A stretch of DNA of 64,000 nt from Thiobacillus sp. (GTDB lineage: Bacteria > Pseudomonadota > Gammaproteobacteria > Burkholderiales > Thiobacillaceae), in contig JAJPEP010000114.1 in assembly GCA_021166845.1 (NCBI GenBank), positions 1 to 64,000 on the forward strand, given 5' to 3'. Every line of letters begins with the position of its first letter. Position 1 is the first letter of the stretch. The position numbers and the translations under genes were made by a program. A model generated the notes under the pieces. The model made no database searches, was not told the origin of the DNA, and saw only the letters and a program-made list of their open reading frames with translations. Of the stretch, positions 1-8,167 are shown piece after piece.

Positions 1-140
1 CCACGTCCGGCTGCTCGAACCCATCGGCTATATCCCGCCCGCCGAAGCTGAGGCAAACTACTACCGGCAACTCGCCGAACAGGCCGAGTCAACGGCCTGC
101 ACTTAAACTAAATGGCCTCCACGAAACCCGGGGCGGTTCA
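1..140 (+). mobile_element. Right end of an IS3-family insertion sequence
   Basis: The window opens inside an insertion sequence. It holds the last codons of an IS3-type transposase, then a short non-coding tail ending in GGGGCGGTTCA near position 140, which I take as the terminal inverted repeat because IS3-family ends commonly read TGAACCGCCCC inwards. The left end is outside the window, so the partner repeat and target duplication cannot be checked. Confidence 0.7.
2..106 (+). CDS. IS3-family transposase (OrfB), C-terminal fragment
   Basis: An open frame enters from the left edge and stops at 104-106. It encodes a C-terminus with the element GYIPPAEAE followed by a YY pair, typical of the end of IS3-family OrfB, the DDE integrase that catalyses transposition. 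The catalytic core lies outside the window, so activity cannot be judged. The inverted-repeat end follows about 25 bases after the stop, the normal spacing for this family. The family assignment is by recognition of the tail only. Confidence 0.7.
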   Translation, partial: HVRLLEPIGYIPPAEAEANYYRQLAEQAESTACT

Positions 141-206
141 AAACGAATTTCAGGGGAAGATTTTCAATGGTCAGACCGAGGAACACTCAGGTATGGCACT
201 ACCGAA

Positions 207-851
207 GTGCCAGTACCCCAAGGTTCTGTAGTGCAATGTTTTGCATCCTATTCGGGGCATTTGCAGCATCACGGATGGATAGCGGACCCGGATACGTTCC
301 CCAACGTGCGTCGGGTCCTTCACCACGGGTTTGATTCAAACCTTGAGGGGCTTAAGACTTACCTGTTTGACGAGAAGCACCAAGAAAAAAACTCTCGTGA
401 CTTCGAAGTCGGAGTATCCAATTTATTGTTTATGTTGGGGTTTTCGGTCGACCCATTGATTGGCAAAAAGCTCGAATCCGGTCCAGACATCGTTGCGACG
501 ACCAACAACGGGGACGTGGTCCTAGTCGAGTGCACAATCAACCAAATTAATAAGGATGGGAAGCTTGGCAAACTAGTAGACCGGGCTGAAGTAATCCGGG
601 CTCACCTCGATAACTCCGCCTATGGGCACCTGAGGGTGCTGCCTGTAATTGTCACCGCCAGGCCCAAGGATGCAGTCGGACAGTTTGATGTTGATGCCGC
701 CCGAAGCCAGGGCGTGGTGATAATCACCAAGGACAACCTCATTGACGCATTCGAGCGCTCCGTCGTTTCTCAAGACCCGGACAAGCTGTTCTCCCTTGGG
801 TGGGAGTCCTTGCATCGCGAGGCGAATTCAAAACCCGGTCGGATTGAATAG
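207..851 (+). CDS. PD-(D/E)XK nuclease-like protein next to IS end
   Basis: A 214-residue protein of unrecognised specific family. The middle holds a run resembling a restriction-endonuclease fold: a Gly-Pro-Asp element (SGPDIVAT), then about 15 residues later a strand with VLVECTI, giving the D...E spacing of PD-(D/E)XK nucleases; the Lys of the canonical motif is replaced. The C-terminal part (VVIITKDNLIDAF) fits a restriction-like alpha/beta fold. The GTG at 207 is only the first usable start: the frame is open upstream through the IS end to at least position 105, so the true N-terminus may have been lost when the element inserted. Base composition is more AT-rich than the later window. 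A defence or DNA-repair role is inference. Confidence 0.5.
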   Translation: MPVPQGSVVQCFASYSGHLQHHGWIADPDTFPNVRRVLHHGFDSNLEGLKTYLFDEKHQEKNSRDFEVGVSNLLFMLGFSVDPLIGKKLESGPDIVATTNNGDVVLVECTINQINKDGKLGKLVDRAEVIRAHLDNSAYGHLRVLPVIVTARPKDAVGQFDVDAARSQGVVIITKDNLIDAFERSVVSQDPDKLFSLGWESLHREANSKPGRIE

Positions 852-860
852 TCGGCCTCA

Positions 861-921
861 TTGGCTCAAGAGGTAGTCAATTGGCTTCACCAGCTAGTCA
901 GTTGGGTTCGGCTGCTAGTCA
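861..921 (+). repeat. Three tandem ~20-bp repeats
   Basis: Three head-to-tail copies of a 20-21 bp unit starting TTGG and ending with TAGTCA lie just after the stop of the preceding gene: 861-880, 881-901 and 902-921. The copies differ at several positions. The rest of the gap to 1056 is AT-rich and shows no gene. Confidence 0.6.
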
Positions 922-1056
922 CACCATTCGGCGCTGGCAATTCCCTCTGCCAGACTTCGCATAATGTATATTATGTTAAATAGAATATCTGATTCATGAA
1001 ATTCACTGCTGAGGATGCCGCTGGAGTAACTCAAAATTCGGGGAACGCGCGGCCAG

Positions 1057-1537
1057 TCAGCCGCGCCGTGCCGCTTCGATCGCCGCGATGTCGATCTTTT
1101 TCATCTGCATCATCGCCTCGAAAGCGCGCTTGGCTGCGGCGCGATCGGGATCGGCGATTGCGGCAGTGAGCGCGCGCGGCGTGATCTGCCACGACAGACC
1201 CCCACTTGTCCTTGCACCAACCGCAGGCGCTCTCCTGGCCGCCGTTGTCCATGATCGCATTCCACAAGCGGTCGGTTTCGGCTTGGTCGTCAGTCGCAAC
1301 CTGGAATGAAAAAGCCTCGCTGTGCTTGAATGCCGGGCCACCATTGAGGCCGAGACAAGGGATGCCGATCACGGTGAATTCCACCGTCAGAACATCGCCC
1401 AGTTTGCCCGCGGGATAGTCGCCGGGCGCACGATGGACCGTTCCCACCGCGCTGTCCGGGAACGTCTCGGCGTAGAACTTCGCGGCATCCAAGGCGGCGC
1501 CGTCATACCAAAGACAGATCGTGTTCTTGGGGACCAT
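1057..1537 (-). pseudogene. PhnB-like VOC protein, frameshifted
   Basis: Starting at 1537 the frame encodes a PhnB/3-demethylubiquinone-methyltransferase-like VOC protein (NTICLWYDGAALDAAKFYAE at the start, GWCKDKWG near residue 110). After KDKWG the frame runs into Arg-rich non-family sequence. The expected continuation (LSWQITPRAL, then AAKRAFEAMMQMKKIDIA, stop at 1057-1059) is in the neighbouring frame. The shift maps to a run of five C at 1199-1203 (five G on the coding strand); four would restore a normal protein of about 160 residues. This could be a genuine pseudogene, a phase-variable tract or a sequencing error. VOC proteins of this group are generally uncharacterised. Confidence 0.8.
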
Positions 1538-1639
1538 ATTCGTTCTCCATTCGTGACCGTTTACGTGAATCCAGCTTAGGCTGACTAGCGGAAGGTCATT
1601 CGTGAGCGTTACCAGAATTTTTTGGGAATATCTCTCGTT

Positions 1640-1702
1640 TATTCTTAAGAATAGATGTCATCCTATTGACAAAACAAACTTTTTCGGATGAGTTCGGATG
1701 AG
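1640..1702. promoter_or_regulatory. Palindrome and tandem repeats upstream of cyd operon
   Basis: The 425-base gap before cydP contains a perfect 14-bp palindrome TATTCTTAAGAATA (1640-1653) and two head-to-tail copies of TTCGGATGAG (1683-1692, 1693-1702). Both are plausible regulator-binding sites for the cytochrome bd operon or the divergent VOC gene. They do not match an FNR box (TTGAT-N4-ATCAA). The rest of the gap shows no gene. Confidence 0.35.
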
Positions 1703-1962
1703 GTTGGGCGCTTGATTTCATTTGGCGGCGTTACTCGAATTTCGTGGGGGCGACACCTGGCGCCGGCTGGCTTCTGAAAGTCCCATACCCTTCCCAATGA
1801 ATTACATGGTTGGCCGCTGCCCTTAAAAATCCCCGCGCGCTCAAGGGGGCGCATTCGATGAACTCCGAACACATGGTCTATCCTTTTGAAATGTCGACAC
1901 AATAATCACCCGGTTCCGGGTATGAAACTGGCAGGACCTTGCAGCAAATAACAAGGATCACC

Positions 1963-2148
1963 ATGAAAAAGCCCTTGCCCTCGTTCCTGCACCATCCGCT
2001 CGCCAGGGAAATCACGCTGGCTATCGTCATCAAGCTGTTGGTGATCGTGGCAATTTTCTATGCGTTTTTCGATGGTCGGGCGGTGCATCCCGACGCCGAC
2101 GCCGTGGCCGAGCGGCTGGCCAACCCGCAACAACACGCCAGGCAATAA
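1963..2148 (+). CDS. cydP: Cytochrome bd small subunit CydP
   Basis: A 61-residue protein with one membrane segment (about residues 16-35) flanked by HHPLAREI and by FFDGRAVHPDADAVAERLA, the signature of the small CydP protein found ahead of cydAB in proteobacteria. It is thought to be an accessory subunit of cytochrome bd quinol oxidase in the inner membrane. The ATG at 1963 is preferred because an AAGGA motif sits just upstream; the frame itself starts at 1939. It ends 16 bases before cydA, which fits a single transcript. Confidence 0.8.
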   Translation: MKKPLPSFLHHPLAREITLAIVIKLLVIVAIFYAFFDGRAVHPDADAVAERLANPQQHARQ

Positions 2149-2164
2149 CCCATTAGGAGCACCC

Positions 2165-3757
2165 ATGTTGACCGAAGAACTCGTTGACCTGTCCCGGCTG
2201 CAATTCGCCGTCACCGCGCTGTATCACTTTTTGTTCGTGCCGCTGACGCTGGGCCTGGCATTCATCCTGGTGATCATGGAGCTGACCTATGTCATCACCG
2301 ACCGCCCCGTCTACAAGGACATGGTGCGCTTCTGGGGCAAGCTGTTCGGCATCAATTTCGCGCTCGGGGTGACCACCGGAATCACCATGGAATTCCAGTT
2401 CGGCACCAACTGGGCGTACTACTCGCACTATGTCGGCGACATATTCGGCGCGCCGCTGGCGATCGAGGGGCTGATGGCCTTCTTCCTCGAATCGACTTTC
2501 ATCGGCCTGTTTTTCTTCGGCTGGGACCGCCTCAACAAATGGCAACACTTCATGGTCACGGTGCTGATGGCAGTGGGCTCCAATCTGTCCGCGCTGTGGA
2601 TCCTGATTGCCAATGGCTGGATGCAGAATCCGCTCGGTGCGGAGTTTTCCTATGCCACCATGCGTATGGAAATGACCGATTTCTGGGCCATCGTGTTCAA
2701 TCCGGTGGCGCAGGCCAAGTTCGTACATACGGTGTCGGCGGGCTATGTCACCGCCTCGCTGTTCGTGCTCGGCATTTCCAGCTACTACCTGCTGAAAGGG
2801 CGAGACCTCGATTTCGCGCGGCGCTCGTTCCGCATCGCCGCAGCCTTCGGCTTTGCCTCGGCGCTGTCGGTCATCGTGCTGGGCGACGAATCCGGCTACA
2901 CCATGGGTGAATCGCAGCAAGCCAAGATGGCGGCGATCGAGGCGATGTGGGAAACCGAGCCCGCCCCCGCCGGCTTCACCGTGTTCGCCCTCCCCGACGA
3001 GGCGGCCCAGCGCAACGACTACGCGCTGCATATCCCCTACGTGCTCGGCCTGATCGGCACGCGCACGCTGACCGAGACCATGCCCGGCATCAAGGAGATC
3101 AAGGCAAGGAACCGAGAACGCATCGAGAACGGCATCCAGGCGGTGGTCGCGCTGGAGCAATTACGCAGAAAACGCGACGACAGCGTCGCGCATGCGCGAT
3201 TCGAAGCCAGCAAGACCAACCTCGGCTTTGGCCTGCTTCTGAAGAAATACACGGTCGATGTTTCGCAGGCCACGCCGCAAATGATCCAGCAGGCGGTTGA
3301 CGACACCATCCCGCGCATCGCCCCGCTGTTCTGGAGCTTCCGCATCATGGTGGCGCTGGGTTTCCTGTTCCTCGTGCTGTTCGGCTTCGCATTGTTCTAT
3401 TCGGTGAAGGGCAATTTCACCGAGAAGAAATGGCTGCTGCGCTGGGCGCTGTGGTTCATGCCGATGCCGTGGATCGCCGCCGAACTCGGCTGGATCGTCG
3501 CCGAATACGGCCGTCAGCCATGGTCGATCTACGGCGTGCTGCCCACCCATATCTCGGTGTCGAACATCTCGGTCGGCAATGTTTACGGCTCGCTCGCCGG
3601 CTTCATCGGCTTCTACACCGTGCTGCTGTTCGTCGAGATGTATCTGATGACGAAATACGCGCGCCAGGGCCCGGCCAGCCTCGGCAGCGGCAAATACCAT
3701 GGCGAACAGACCGCTGGCGTCGTACTGCCAGCGGGCGCACCGGTGCACAAAATCTAA
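2165..3757 (+). CDS. cydA: Cytochrome bd ubiquinol oxidase subunit I
   Basis: A 530-residue multi-spanning inner-membrane protein, the quinol-oxidising subunit of cytochrome bd, which reduces O2 to water with high affinity and does not pump protons. Visible family marks are the N-terminal RLQFAVTALYHFLFVPLTLG with the haem-ligand His at residue 21, GDESGYTMGESQQAKMAA near the middle, a long periplasmic Q-loop, and YGRQPWSIYG near the C-terminus. The ATG at 2165 has TAGGAG just upstream and gives the standard N-terminus; the longer open frame from 2060 overlaps cydP and is not credible. It is followed by cydB after 9 bases. In a sulfur oxidiser it probably serves at low O2 or under sulfide or NO stress (inference). 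Confidence 0.96.
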   Translation: MLTEELVDLSRLQFAVTALYHFLFVPLTLGLAFILVIMELTYVITDRPVYKDMVRFWGKLFGINFALGVTTGITMEFQFGTNWAYYSHYVGDIFGAPLAIEGLMAFFLESTFIGLFFFGWDRLNKWQHFMVTVLMAVGSNLSALWILIANGWMQNPLGAEFSYATMRMEMTDFWAIVFNPVAQAKFVHTVSAGYVTASLFVLGISSYYLLKGRDLDFARRSFRIAAAFGFASALSVIVLGDESGYTMGESQQAKMAAIEAMWETEPAPAGFTVFALPDEAAQRNDYALHIPYVLGLIGTRTLTETMPGIKEIKARNRERIENGIQAVVALEQLRRKRDDSVAHARFEASKTNLGFGLLLKKYTVDVSQATPQMIQQAVDDTIPRIAPLFWSFRIMVALGFLFLVLFGFALFYSVKGNFTEKKWLLRWALWFMPMPWIAAELGWIVAEYGRQPWSIYGVLPTHISVSNISVGNVYGSLAGFIGFYTVLLFVEMYLMTKYARQGPASLGSGKYHGEQTAGVVLPAGAPVHKI

Positions 3758-3766
3758 GGAGCGGAC

Positions 3767-4903
3767 ATGGACTACGAAACCCTGAAACTCGTCTGGTGGC
3801 TGCTTGTCGGCGTACTGTTGATCGGCTTCGCCATCATGGATGGCCACGACATGGGCATGGGCGTGCTGCTGCCCTTCGTCGCCAGGAACGATCTCGAGCG
3901 CCGCGCCATGATCAATACCGTCGCCCCGCACTGGGACGGCAACCAGGTGTGGTTCATCACCGCCGGCGGCGCGATCTTCGCCGCCTGGCCGCTGGTCTAC
4001 GCCACCGCCTTCTCGGGCTTCTACTGGGCGATGATGGCCGCATTGTGGGCCCTGTTCTTCCGCCCGGTCGGCTTCGATTACCGTTCCAAGATCAAGCACC
4101 CGACCTGGCGCAGCACCTGGGACTGGGGCCTCTTCATCGGCGGGGCGGTGCCGCCGATCATTTTCGGGGTCGCCTTCGGCAATCTGCTGCTGGGCGTGCC
4201 CTTCCACTTCGACGACCTGATGATGTCGACCTACACCGGCAGCTTCTGGGCCCTGCTCAACCCCTTCGCCCTGCTCGCCGGCGTGGTGAGCCTCGGCATG
4301 ATCACCTTTCAGGGCGCGAACTACCTGATGATGCGCACCGAAGGCGCCATCTACCGCCGCGCCCGCACCGCCAGCCTGATCTTCGGTGCGCTCACCTTCG
4401 TCACCTTTGCCCTGGCGGGCGTGTGGGTGGCGACCGGCATCGACGGTTACGTCGTCACCAGCGCCCTTGCCCCCAATGCCCCTTCCGATCCGCTCGCCAA
4501 AACGGTCGAGGTGCAGGCGGGTGCCTGGATGCACAACTACACGCAATATGCCTGGGCGATGTGGGTGCCGATCGCGGCCTTCGTCGCGCTCGCCGCGGGC
4601 ATCCTGTTCTCCCGCCTGCATCAGGCCGGCGCCGCGTTCTGGTCGTCGTCGGTCGCCTGTGCCGGCATCATCGGCACCGCCGGCGTATCGATGTTCCCCT
4701 TCATCATGCCGTCGTCGACCGACCCGCGTTCCAGCCTCACCGTGTACGACGCCGTGTCGTCGCATCTCACGCTCGGCCTGATGCTCGGCGCCACCGTCAT
4801 CTTCATGCCGCTGATCATTTTTTACACCTCATGGGCCTACAAGGTGATGTGGGGCAAGGTGACGACGGAATACATCGCTGCCAACGACAAATCGGTTTAT
4901 TGA
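3767..4903 (+). CDS. cydB: Cytochrome bd ubiquinol oxidase subunit II
   Basis: A 378-residue inner-membrane protein that pairs with CydA to form cytochrome bd. It starts MDYETLKLVWWLLVGVLLIG and carries the family elements FAIMDGHDMGMG, TVAPHWDGNQVWFITAGGA and AYKVMWGKVT at the C-terminus. Its length is normal for CydB. It starts 9 bases after cydA behind an AAGGAG motif and is followed by cydX after 11 bases. Confidence 0.96.
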   Translation: MDYETLKLVWWLLVGVLLIGFAIMDGHDMGMGVLLPFVARNDLERRAMINTVAPHWDGNQVWFITAGGAIFAAWPLVYATAFSGFYWAMMAALWALFFRPVGFDYRSKIKHPTWRSTWDWGLFIGGAVPPIIFGVAFGNLLLGVPFHFDDLMMSTYTGSFWALLNPFALLAGVVSLGMITFQGANYLMMRTEGAIYRRARTASLIFGALTFVTFALAGVWVATGIDGYVVTSALAPNAPSDPLAKTVEVQAGAWMHNYTQYAWAMWVPIAAFVALAAGILFSRLHQAGAAFWSSSVACAGIIGTAGVSMFPFIMPSSTDPRSSLTVYDAVSSHLTLGLMLGATVIFMPLIIFYTSWAYKVMWGKVTTEYIAANDKSVY

Positions 4904-4914
4904 AAGGAATCGCC

Positions 4915-5055
4915 ATGTGGTATTTCGCCTGGATGCTCGGAGTCACCATGGCCGTGCTGCTCGCCTCGATCAACGCGATGATGTGCGATGCTCAGGAATA
5001 CTCGCTCGACGAAGTGCGCAACAAGGCCGCGGACGACACCACGCGGCATGGCTGA
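4915..5055 (+). CDS. cydX: Cytochrome bd small subunit CydX
   Basis: A 46-residue single-span membrane protein beginning MWYFAWMLG, the hallmark of CydX, which stabilises the haem b595/d site of cytochrome bd. The charged C-terminal tail follows one membrane helix. An AAGG motif lies ten bases upstream of the ATG. Position and spacing place it in the cyd operon. Confidence 0.92.
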   Translation: MWYFAWMLGVTMAVLLASINAMMCDAQEYSLDEVRNKAADDTTRHG

Positions 5056-5067
5056 TCGATTGTTCGA

Positions 5068-5388
5068 ATGGCAGTACCCCCGCCGCAAGGCCCGGCGCGC
5101 ATGATGCGCGGGCTCGACACCGGCTGGGCGCGCGGCATCTCGCTGCTTGTCGCACTGACGCTGATGATGCTCGTCACCCTGCTGCCGCGCGGACTGACCA
5201 CTGAAGACGGCAGCCCGATCAGCCACGGCGTGCTCGTGCTCATCATGTGGGGCATGTCAGCGGGCTTCGTGCACGGGGTCGGTTTCGTCCCCCGCAACCG
5301 CATCCCGCGCGTGCTGCTCGGCCCCCTGGTCGCGTGGCTGTGGATGGCCGTGGGGCTGGCTTTTTATGTTGCGTATTTTTTGAGGTGA
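5068..5388 (+). CDS. ybgE: Cyd operon protein YbgE
   Basis: A 106-residue membrane protein with three predicted spans (about 25-43, 52-72 and 82-104) and the FVHGVGFVPRN element of YbgE proteins, which are encoded after cydX in many proteobacteria. The function is not established; an assembly role for cytochrome bd is usually assumed. It starts 12 bases after cydX and is the last gene of the operon. Confidence 0.8.
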   Translation: MAVPPPQGPARMMRGLDTGWARGISLLVALTLMMLVTLLPRGLTTEDGSPISHGVLVLIMWGMSAGFVHGVGFVPRNRIPRVLLGPLVAWLWMAVGLAFYVAYFLR

Positions 5389-5526
5389 TGCCGCCAACCC
5401 TGAGTCGCTTCACCCGTTCGCTGCGCATTCTTAATCTTAAAGCGACCACCCATCATTGGAGGCAAGCGGACGCCACAATTACTGTGAACTTCTACAATGG
5501 GTGCATAGGCTTCAGTCGGAGGCGAT

Positions 5527-5928
5527 ATGCGTTATCTCAGCTTTGCATTGCTGCTGCTGCAGTTGAGTTTTACTGCAGCAGCCGACAACAAAACCGAACT
5601 GGAAAAGCACTACAGCGCCTTGAACATGCTCAATCAGCAGCAGCAGGCGATCTATCAGCAATTCCAGATGGTGCAGGAATTGCGCCGAAACGGCAGCGCG
5701 CCATTGCTGTACGGCACGCCCATGCGCCCGCAGCTGCTCGGGCAGATTGCGAATTACGACGAAGTGGTCGCAGCGCAGAAAAGCGCAGTCTTGCGCGGGG
5801 AATACTTGTATCAGCAGGCCGACCAGCTTCTGGCTAAATACAACGAAATCGAAGAAATGAAAAAACCGCTGCAACTGAGGATCTACGGTCTTTCGCTGAA
5901 GGCCGAGCCTGAACCTGTGCCGGAATAA
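5527..5928 (+). CDS. Small secreted coiled-coil-like protein, unknown
   Basis: A 133-residue protein with an N-terminal signal peptide (MRYLSFALLLLQLSFTAAAD, cleavage probably near residue 19). The mature part is rich in Gln, Glu and Leu (MLNQQQQAIYQQFQMVQELRR) and should be mostly helical, perhaps coiled coil, in the periplasm. No family was recognised. It stands alone between the cyd operon and the convergent dsrE2 operon, with GGAGG just ahead of the ATG. Confidence 0.6.
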   Translation: MRYLSFALLLLQLSFTAAADNKTELEKHYSALNMLNQQQQAIYQQFQMVQELRRNGSAPLLYGTPMRPQLLGQIANYDEVVAAQKSAVLRGEYLYQQADQLLAKYNEIEEMKKPLQLRIYGLSLKAEPEPVPE

Positions 5929-6086
5929 ATGTTGAACACCCAGGTTAATTACCGTCTCTAACTGATTGTTTTTAATGCCGCCACCGGCTTGCCGCGCAGC
6001 TCGAAAAGGCGCCGGGCGCGGCGCCAGCGCCGCCCTAACTCCAACTGGGCCACGCGAGGGCTGATCTCCACCCTCTTGGGCTGGCC

Positions 6087-6596
6087 TCAGATAAACAGGC
6101 AGATATCCGTTTCGCCCGCGAATTCAAAGAAGGTCGCCGCGCCGCCGTATTCGATGTTGTCGATGAAGTCGGACTGCTCAAAGCCGAACAATTCGATGGT
6201 CATCTGGCAGGCGATCATCTTGACGTCGGCTTCCTGGCAGAGTTCTCGCAAGTCCGGAATCGAAGCGACGCCGGTGTTGCGGATCGTCTGCTTCATCAGC
6301 GAGGTGGCGAGGTTTTCGTACCCCGGCACCAGGGACTGCACCGCATTCGGGATGTTCCAGCTGATTCCCTTGAACCACTTTGGGCCGAACGGCATTTTCA
6401 TGGGCATGCCGGGGTTGCCGAGCGGGCTGACCTTGAGTCCTGACAAGTCCTTTTTCAGCAGTTGCAGGCCATAGAAGGTGAAGAATATCTGCACCTCGTA
6501 TCCCAGTGCGGCGGCGGTGGACGCCAGGATGAAGGGCGGATAGGCCCAGTCCAGCGTGCCCTTGGTGGCGATGAGCGCCATTTTTTTGGTTTCCAT
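6087..6596 (-). CDS. dsrE2: DsrE2-family sulfur-trafficking protein
   Basis: A 169-residue DsrE/DsrF-like protein of the DsrE2 type: N-terminal KMALIATKGTLDWAYPPFI, a central hydrophobic stretch, FGPKWFKG, and a Cys-containing KMIACQMTIELFG near the C-terminus. DsrE2 proteins work with TusA and rhodaneses in moving persulfide sulfur in the cytoplasm of sulfur oxidisers. It starts 31 bases after tusA and is the last gene of a TetR/AhpD-like/TusA/DsrE2 operon. That linkage supports a role in sulfane-sulfur handling. The family is well supported; the exact partner is inferred. Confidence 0.88.
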   Translation of the reverse strand: METKKMALIATKGTLDWAYPPFILASTAAALGYEVQIFFTFYGLQLLKKDLSGLKVSPLGNPGMPMKMPFGPKWFKGISWNIPNAVQSLVPGYENLATSLMKQTIRNTGVASIPDLRELCQEADVKMIACQMTIELFGFEQSDFIDNIEYGGAATFFEFAGETDICLFI

Positions 6597-6627
6597 GATA
6601 TTTCTCCTTTTCCTGGTTGGATACGGC

Positions 6628-6855
6628 TCAGTGCTTGCGCATCAGGAAGACGAACTCACCGCCGTTTTCGGCGGTGGACAGGAGTTCGTTGCCGGTTTGC
6701 TTGGCAAACGCCTGCATGTCCTTGACCGAGCCCGGGTCGGTTGAGCTCACCTTCAATATCTGGCCGCTTTGCAGTTCGCCCAGCGATTTTTTGGTGCGCA
6801 AAATAGGCAGCGGACAGTTGAGGCCGCGCGCGTCGAGTTCTTTGTCGAAGTTCAT
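6628..6855 (-). CDS. tusA: TusA-family sulfur carrier
   Basis: A 75-residue TusA/SirA-like protein. Cys14 in the CPLP motif (DARGLNCPLPILR) is the persulfide-carrying residue of the family. It delivers sulfur to DsrE-type proteins and, in sulfur oxidisers, towards Dsr or sHdr oxidation. It lies between the AhpD-like gene (74 bases upstream) and dsrE2 (31 bases downstream), with a GGAGAAC ribosome-binding site. Confidence 0.93.
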   Translation of the reverse strand: MNFDKELDARGLNCPLPILRTKKSLGELQSGQILKVSSTDPGSVKDMQAFAKQTGNELLSTAENGGEFVFLMRKH

Positions 6856-6929
6856 GCTGTTCTCCTGAAAAATCGGCTGATTTTCTTGCGCGCCCAGCCG
6901 TGAATTGCGCGTCTGTCACAGGCCGGCGA

Positions 6930-7502
6930 TCAGTCCGCCCATGCGCGGCCGGCGAACATGCCGTCGACCGGGGTATGGAAAAGATGATTGGCATAGTTGC
7001 TCAGGGTCTTCACGGCAATCGCCAGCACAATTTCCAGGATTTGGCGTTCGCTGTAACCCGCGGCGAGAAAAGCGCTCACGTCAGCCTTGTCGGGCAGTCC
7101 GCGCTTCGCCACCATGGTGCGGGTGAAGTCGTGCAGGGCGGCCAGCCTGGCATCCGGGATCGGCCGGCCATCGCGGATGGCGTCGGTGACGGCTGCAGGA
7201 ACCCCGGACATCCTGTCGGCGATGAAACTGTGCGCGGCGACGCAGTAGGTGCAGCCCTTTTCGCGGCTGACCGCCAGCAGCACCACCTCCTGCTCGGCCG
7301 GGGTAAAGCCGGACAAGGCCCGGAAGCGCTCGTAGCCGTGCACATAGGTATCGAGCAGGCCGGGCGAGTTGGCCATCACGCCATACATGTTGGGCACGAA
7401 ACCGAAACCGGCCTGCGCCGCGCGCATCCGGTCGGCGGCGATGGTGTCGGCATTGGCTTCGGTCAGGGGTGGGAGGGACAGCTTATATTCCGATTGCATC
7501 AT
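6930..7502 (-). CDS. AhpD-like carboxymuconolactone decarboxylase-family peroxidase
   Basis: A 190-residue CMD/AhpD-fold protein of the uncharacterised peroxidase-related type. The redox-active pair is in GCTYCVAAHS, with the CxxC-x3-H arrangement typical of peroxidatic AhpD relatives. It is probably a cytoplasmic thiol-dependent peroxidase. Two ATGs are adjacent; the second (7499) lies at the better distance from the AAGGAG motif. It is the first gene after the tetR stop, with a TGGACC-N4-GGTCCA palindrome directly upstream. Co-expression with TusA and DsrE2 suggests thiol or persulfide redox chemistry (inference). Confidence 0.85.
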   Translation of the reverse strand: MMQSEYKLSLPPLTEANADTIAADRMRAAQAGFGFVPNMYGVMANSPGLLDTYVHGYERFRALSGFTPAEQEVVLLAVSREKGCTYCVAAHSFIADRMSGVPAAVTDAIRDGRPIPDARLAALHDFTRTMVAKRGLPDKADVSAFLAAGYSERQILEIVLAIAVKTLSNYANHLFHTPVDGMFAGRAWAD

Positions 7503-7516
7503 GACTCCTTGGTTAG

Positions 7517-7532
7517 TGGACCGTATGGTCCA
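7517..7532. promoter_or_regulatory. Putative TetR operator
   Basis: TGGACC-GTAT-GGTCCA, an inverted repeat with 6-bp arms and a 4-bp spacer, lies between tetR and the AhpD-like gene, 15 bases upstream of the latter. A closely related palindrome lies upstream of tetR at 8168-8183, so both are likely sites for the same repressor. Confidence 0.6.
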
Positions 7533-7562
7533 TTATTGGTCGCAAAAAAAAAACACGAATCC

Positions 7563-8156
7563 TTACTGCAAAGCCTTCAAAGTCAGTCCGATGATACCGC
7601 GCAGGGTGTCCTCCCCTGCCTCGGCTTTGCTCATGGTCTTCAGGCCACTCATGCTGCTGACCAGATAACTGGCCAGCATCACGGCATCGCGCGCCGGCGG
7701 GATATCGCCTTCTTGCTGGGCGCGTTCAACCGCAGCCAGCAATACGCCATGAAAGCGGTCAAGGCCATGCGACACCGCCTCGGCAATCCGTGGATTGCGC
7801 CGCGCGAATTCGTTGGCGGTGTTCAGGACCAGGCATCCGCGCGCCTCGCACACCCCGCGCGCCTCATCCAGCACGCTTTCCAGAAACTGCCGGATAAAAC
7901 CCAGGCCGCTGGGCGAGGCCTGCAAGGCATCGCGCAGGGCCCCGATCATCTCATCGCCGTAACGCGTCATGCAGCGCTCGAATAGGGCCTGCTTGCCGCC
8001 AAACGCCTGGTACAGGCTGCTCTTGGATATCTGCATGGCGTCGAGCAGATCCTGCATCGAGGTGTTTTCATAGCCATTGCGCCAGAAAACCTGCATCGCC
8101 GCATCGAGCGCGGCGTCAGGATCGAATTCGAGCGGCCGACCGGGTGATGGCTTCAT
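7563..8156 (-). CDS. TetR/AcrR-family transcriptional regulator
   Basis: A 197-residue repressor with an N-terminal TetR helix-turn-helix (ALDAAMQVFWRNGYENTSMQDL, then MQISKSSLYQAFGGKQALFE, about residues 14-60) and an all-helical ligand domain whose C-terminus resembles the YxiF/TetR_C_16-like group. It is the first gene of a minus-strand operon leading into the AhpD-like, tusA and dsrE2 genes. Matching palindromes lie just upstream of it (8168-8183) and between it and the next gene (7517-7532), suggesting autoregulation. The inducer is unknown. Confidence 0.88.
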   Translation of the reverse strand: MKPSPGRPLEFDPDAALDAAMQVFWRNGYENTSMQDLLDAMQISKSSLYQAFGGKQALFERCMTRYGDEMIGALRDALQASPSGLGFIRQFLESVLDEARGVCEARGCLVLNTANEFARRNPRIAEAVSHGLDRFHGVLLAAVERAQQEGDIPPARDAVMLASYLVSSMSGLKTMSKAEAGEDTLRGIIGLTLKALQ

Positions 8157-8167
8157 GATCCTGTTTA

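Noticed and set aside
6000-6086. GC-rich hairpin after dsrE2 as terminator
   Set aside because: The GGCGCC repeats can pair but no T run follows on the right strand.
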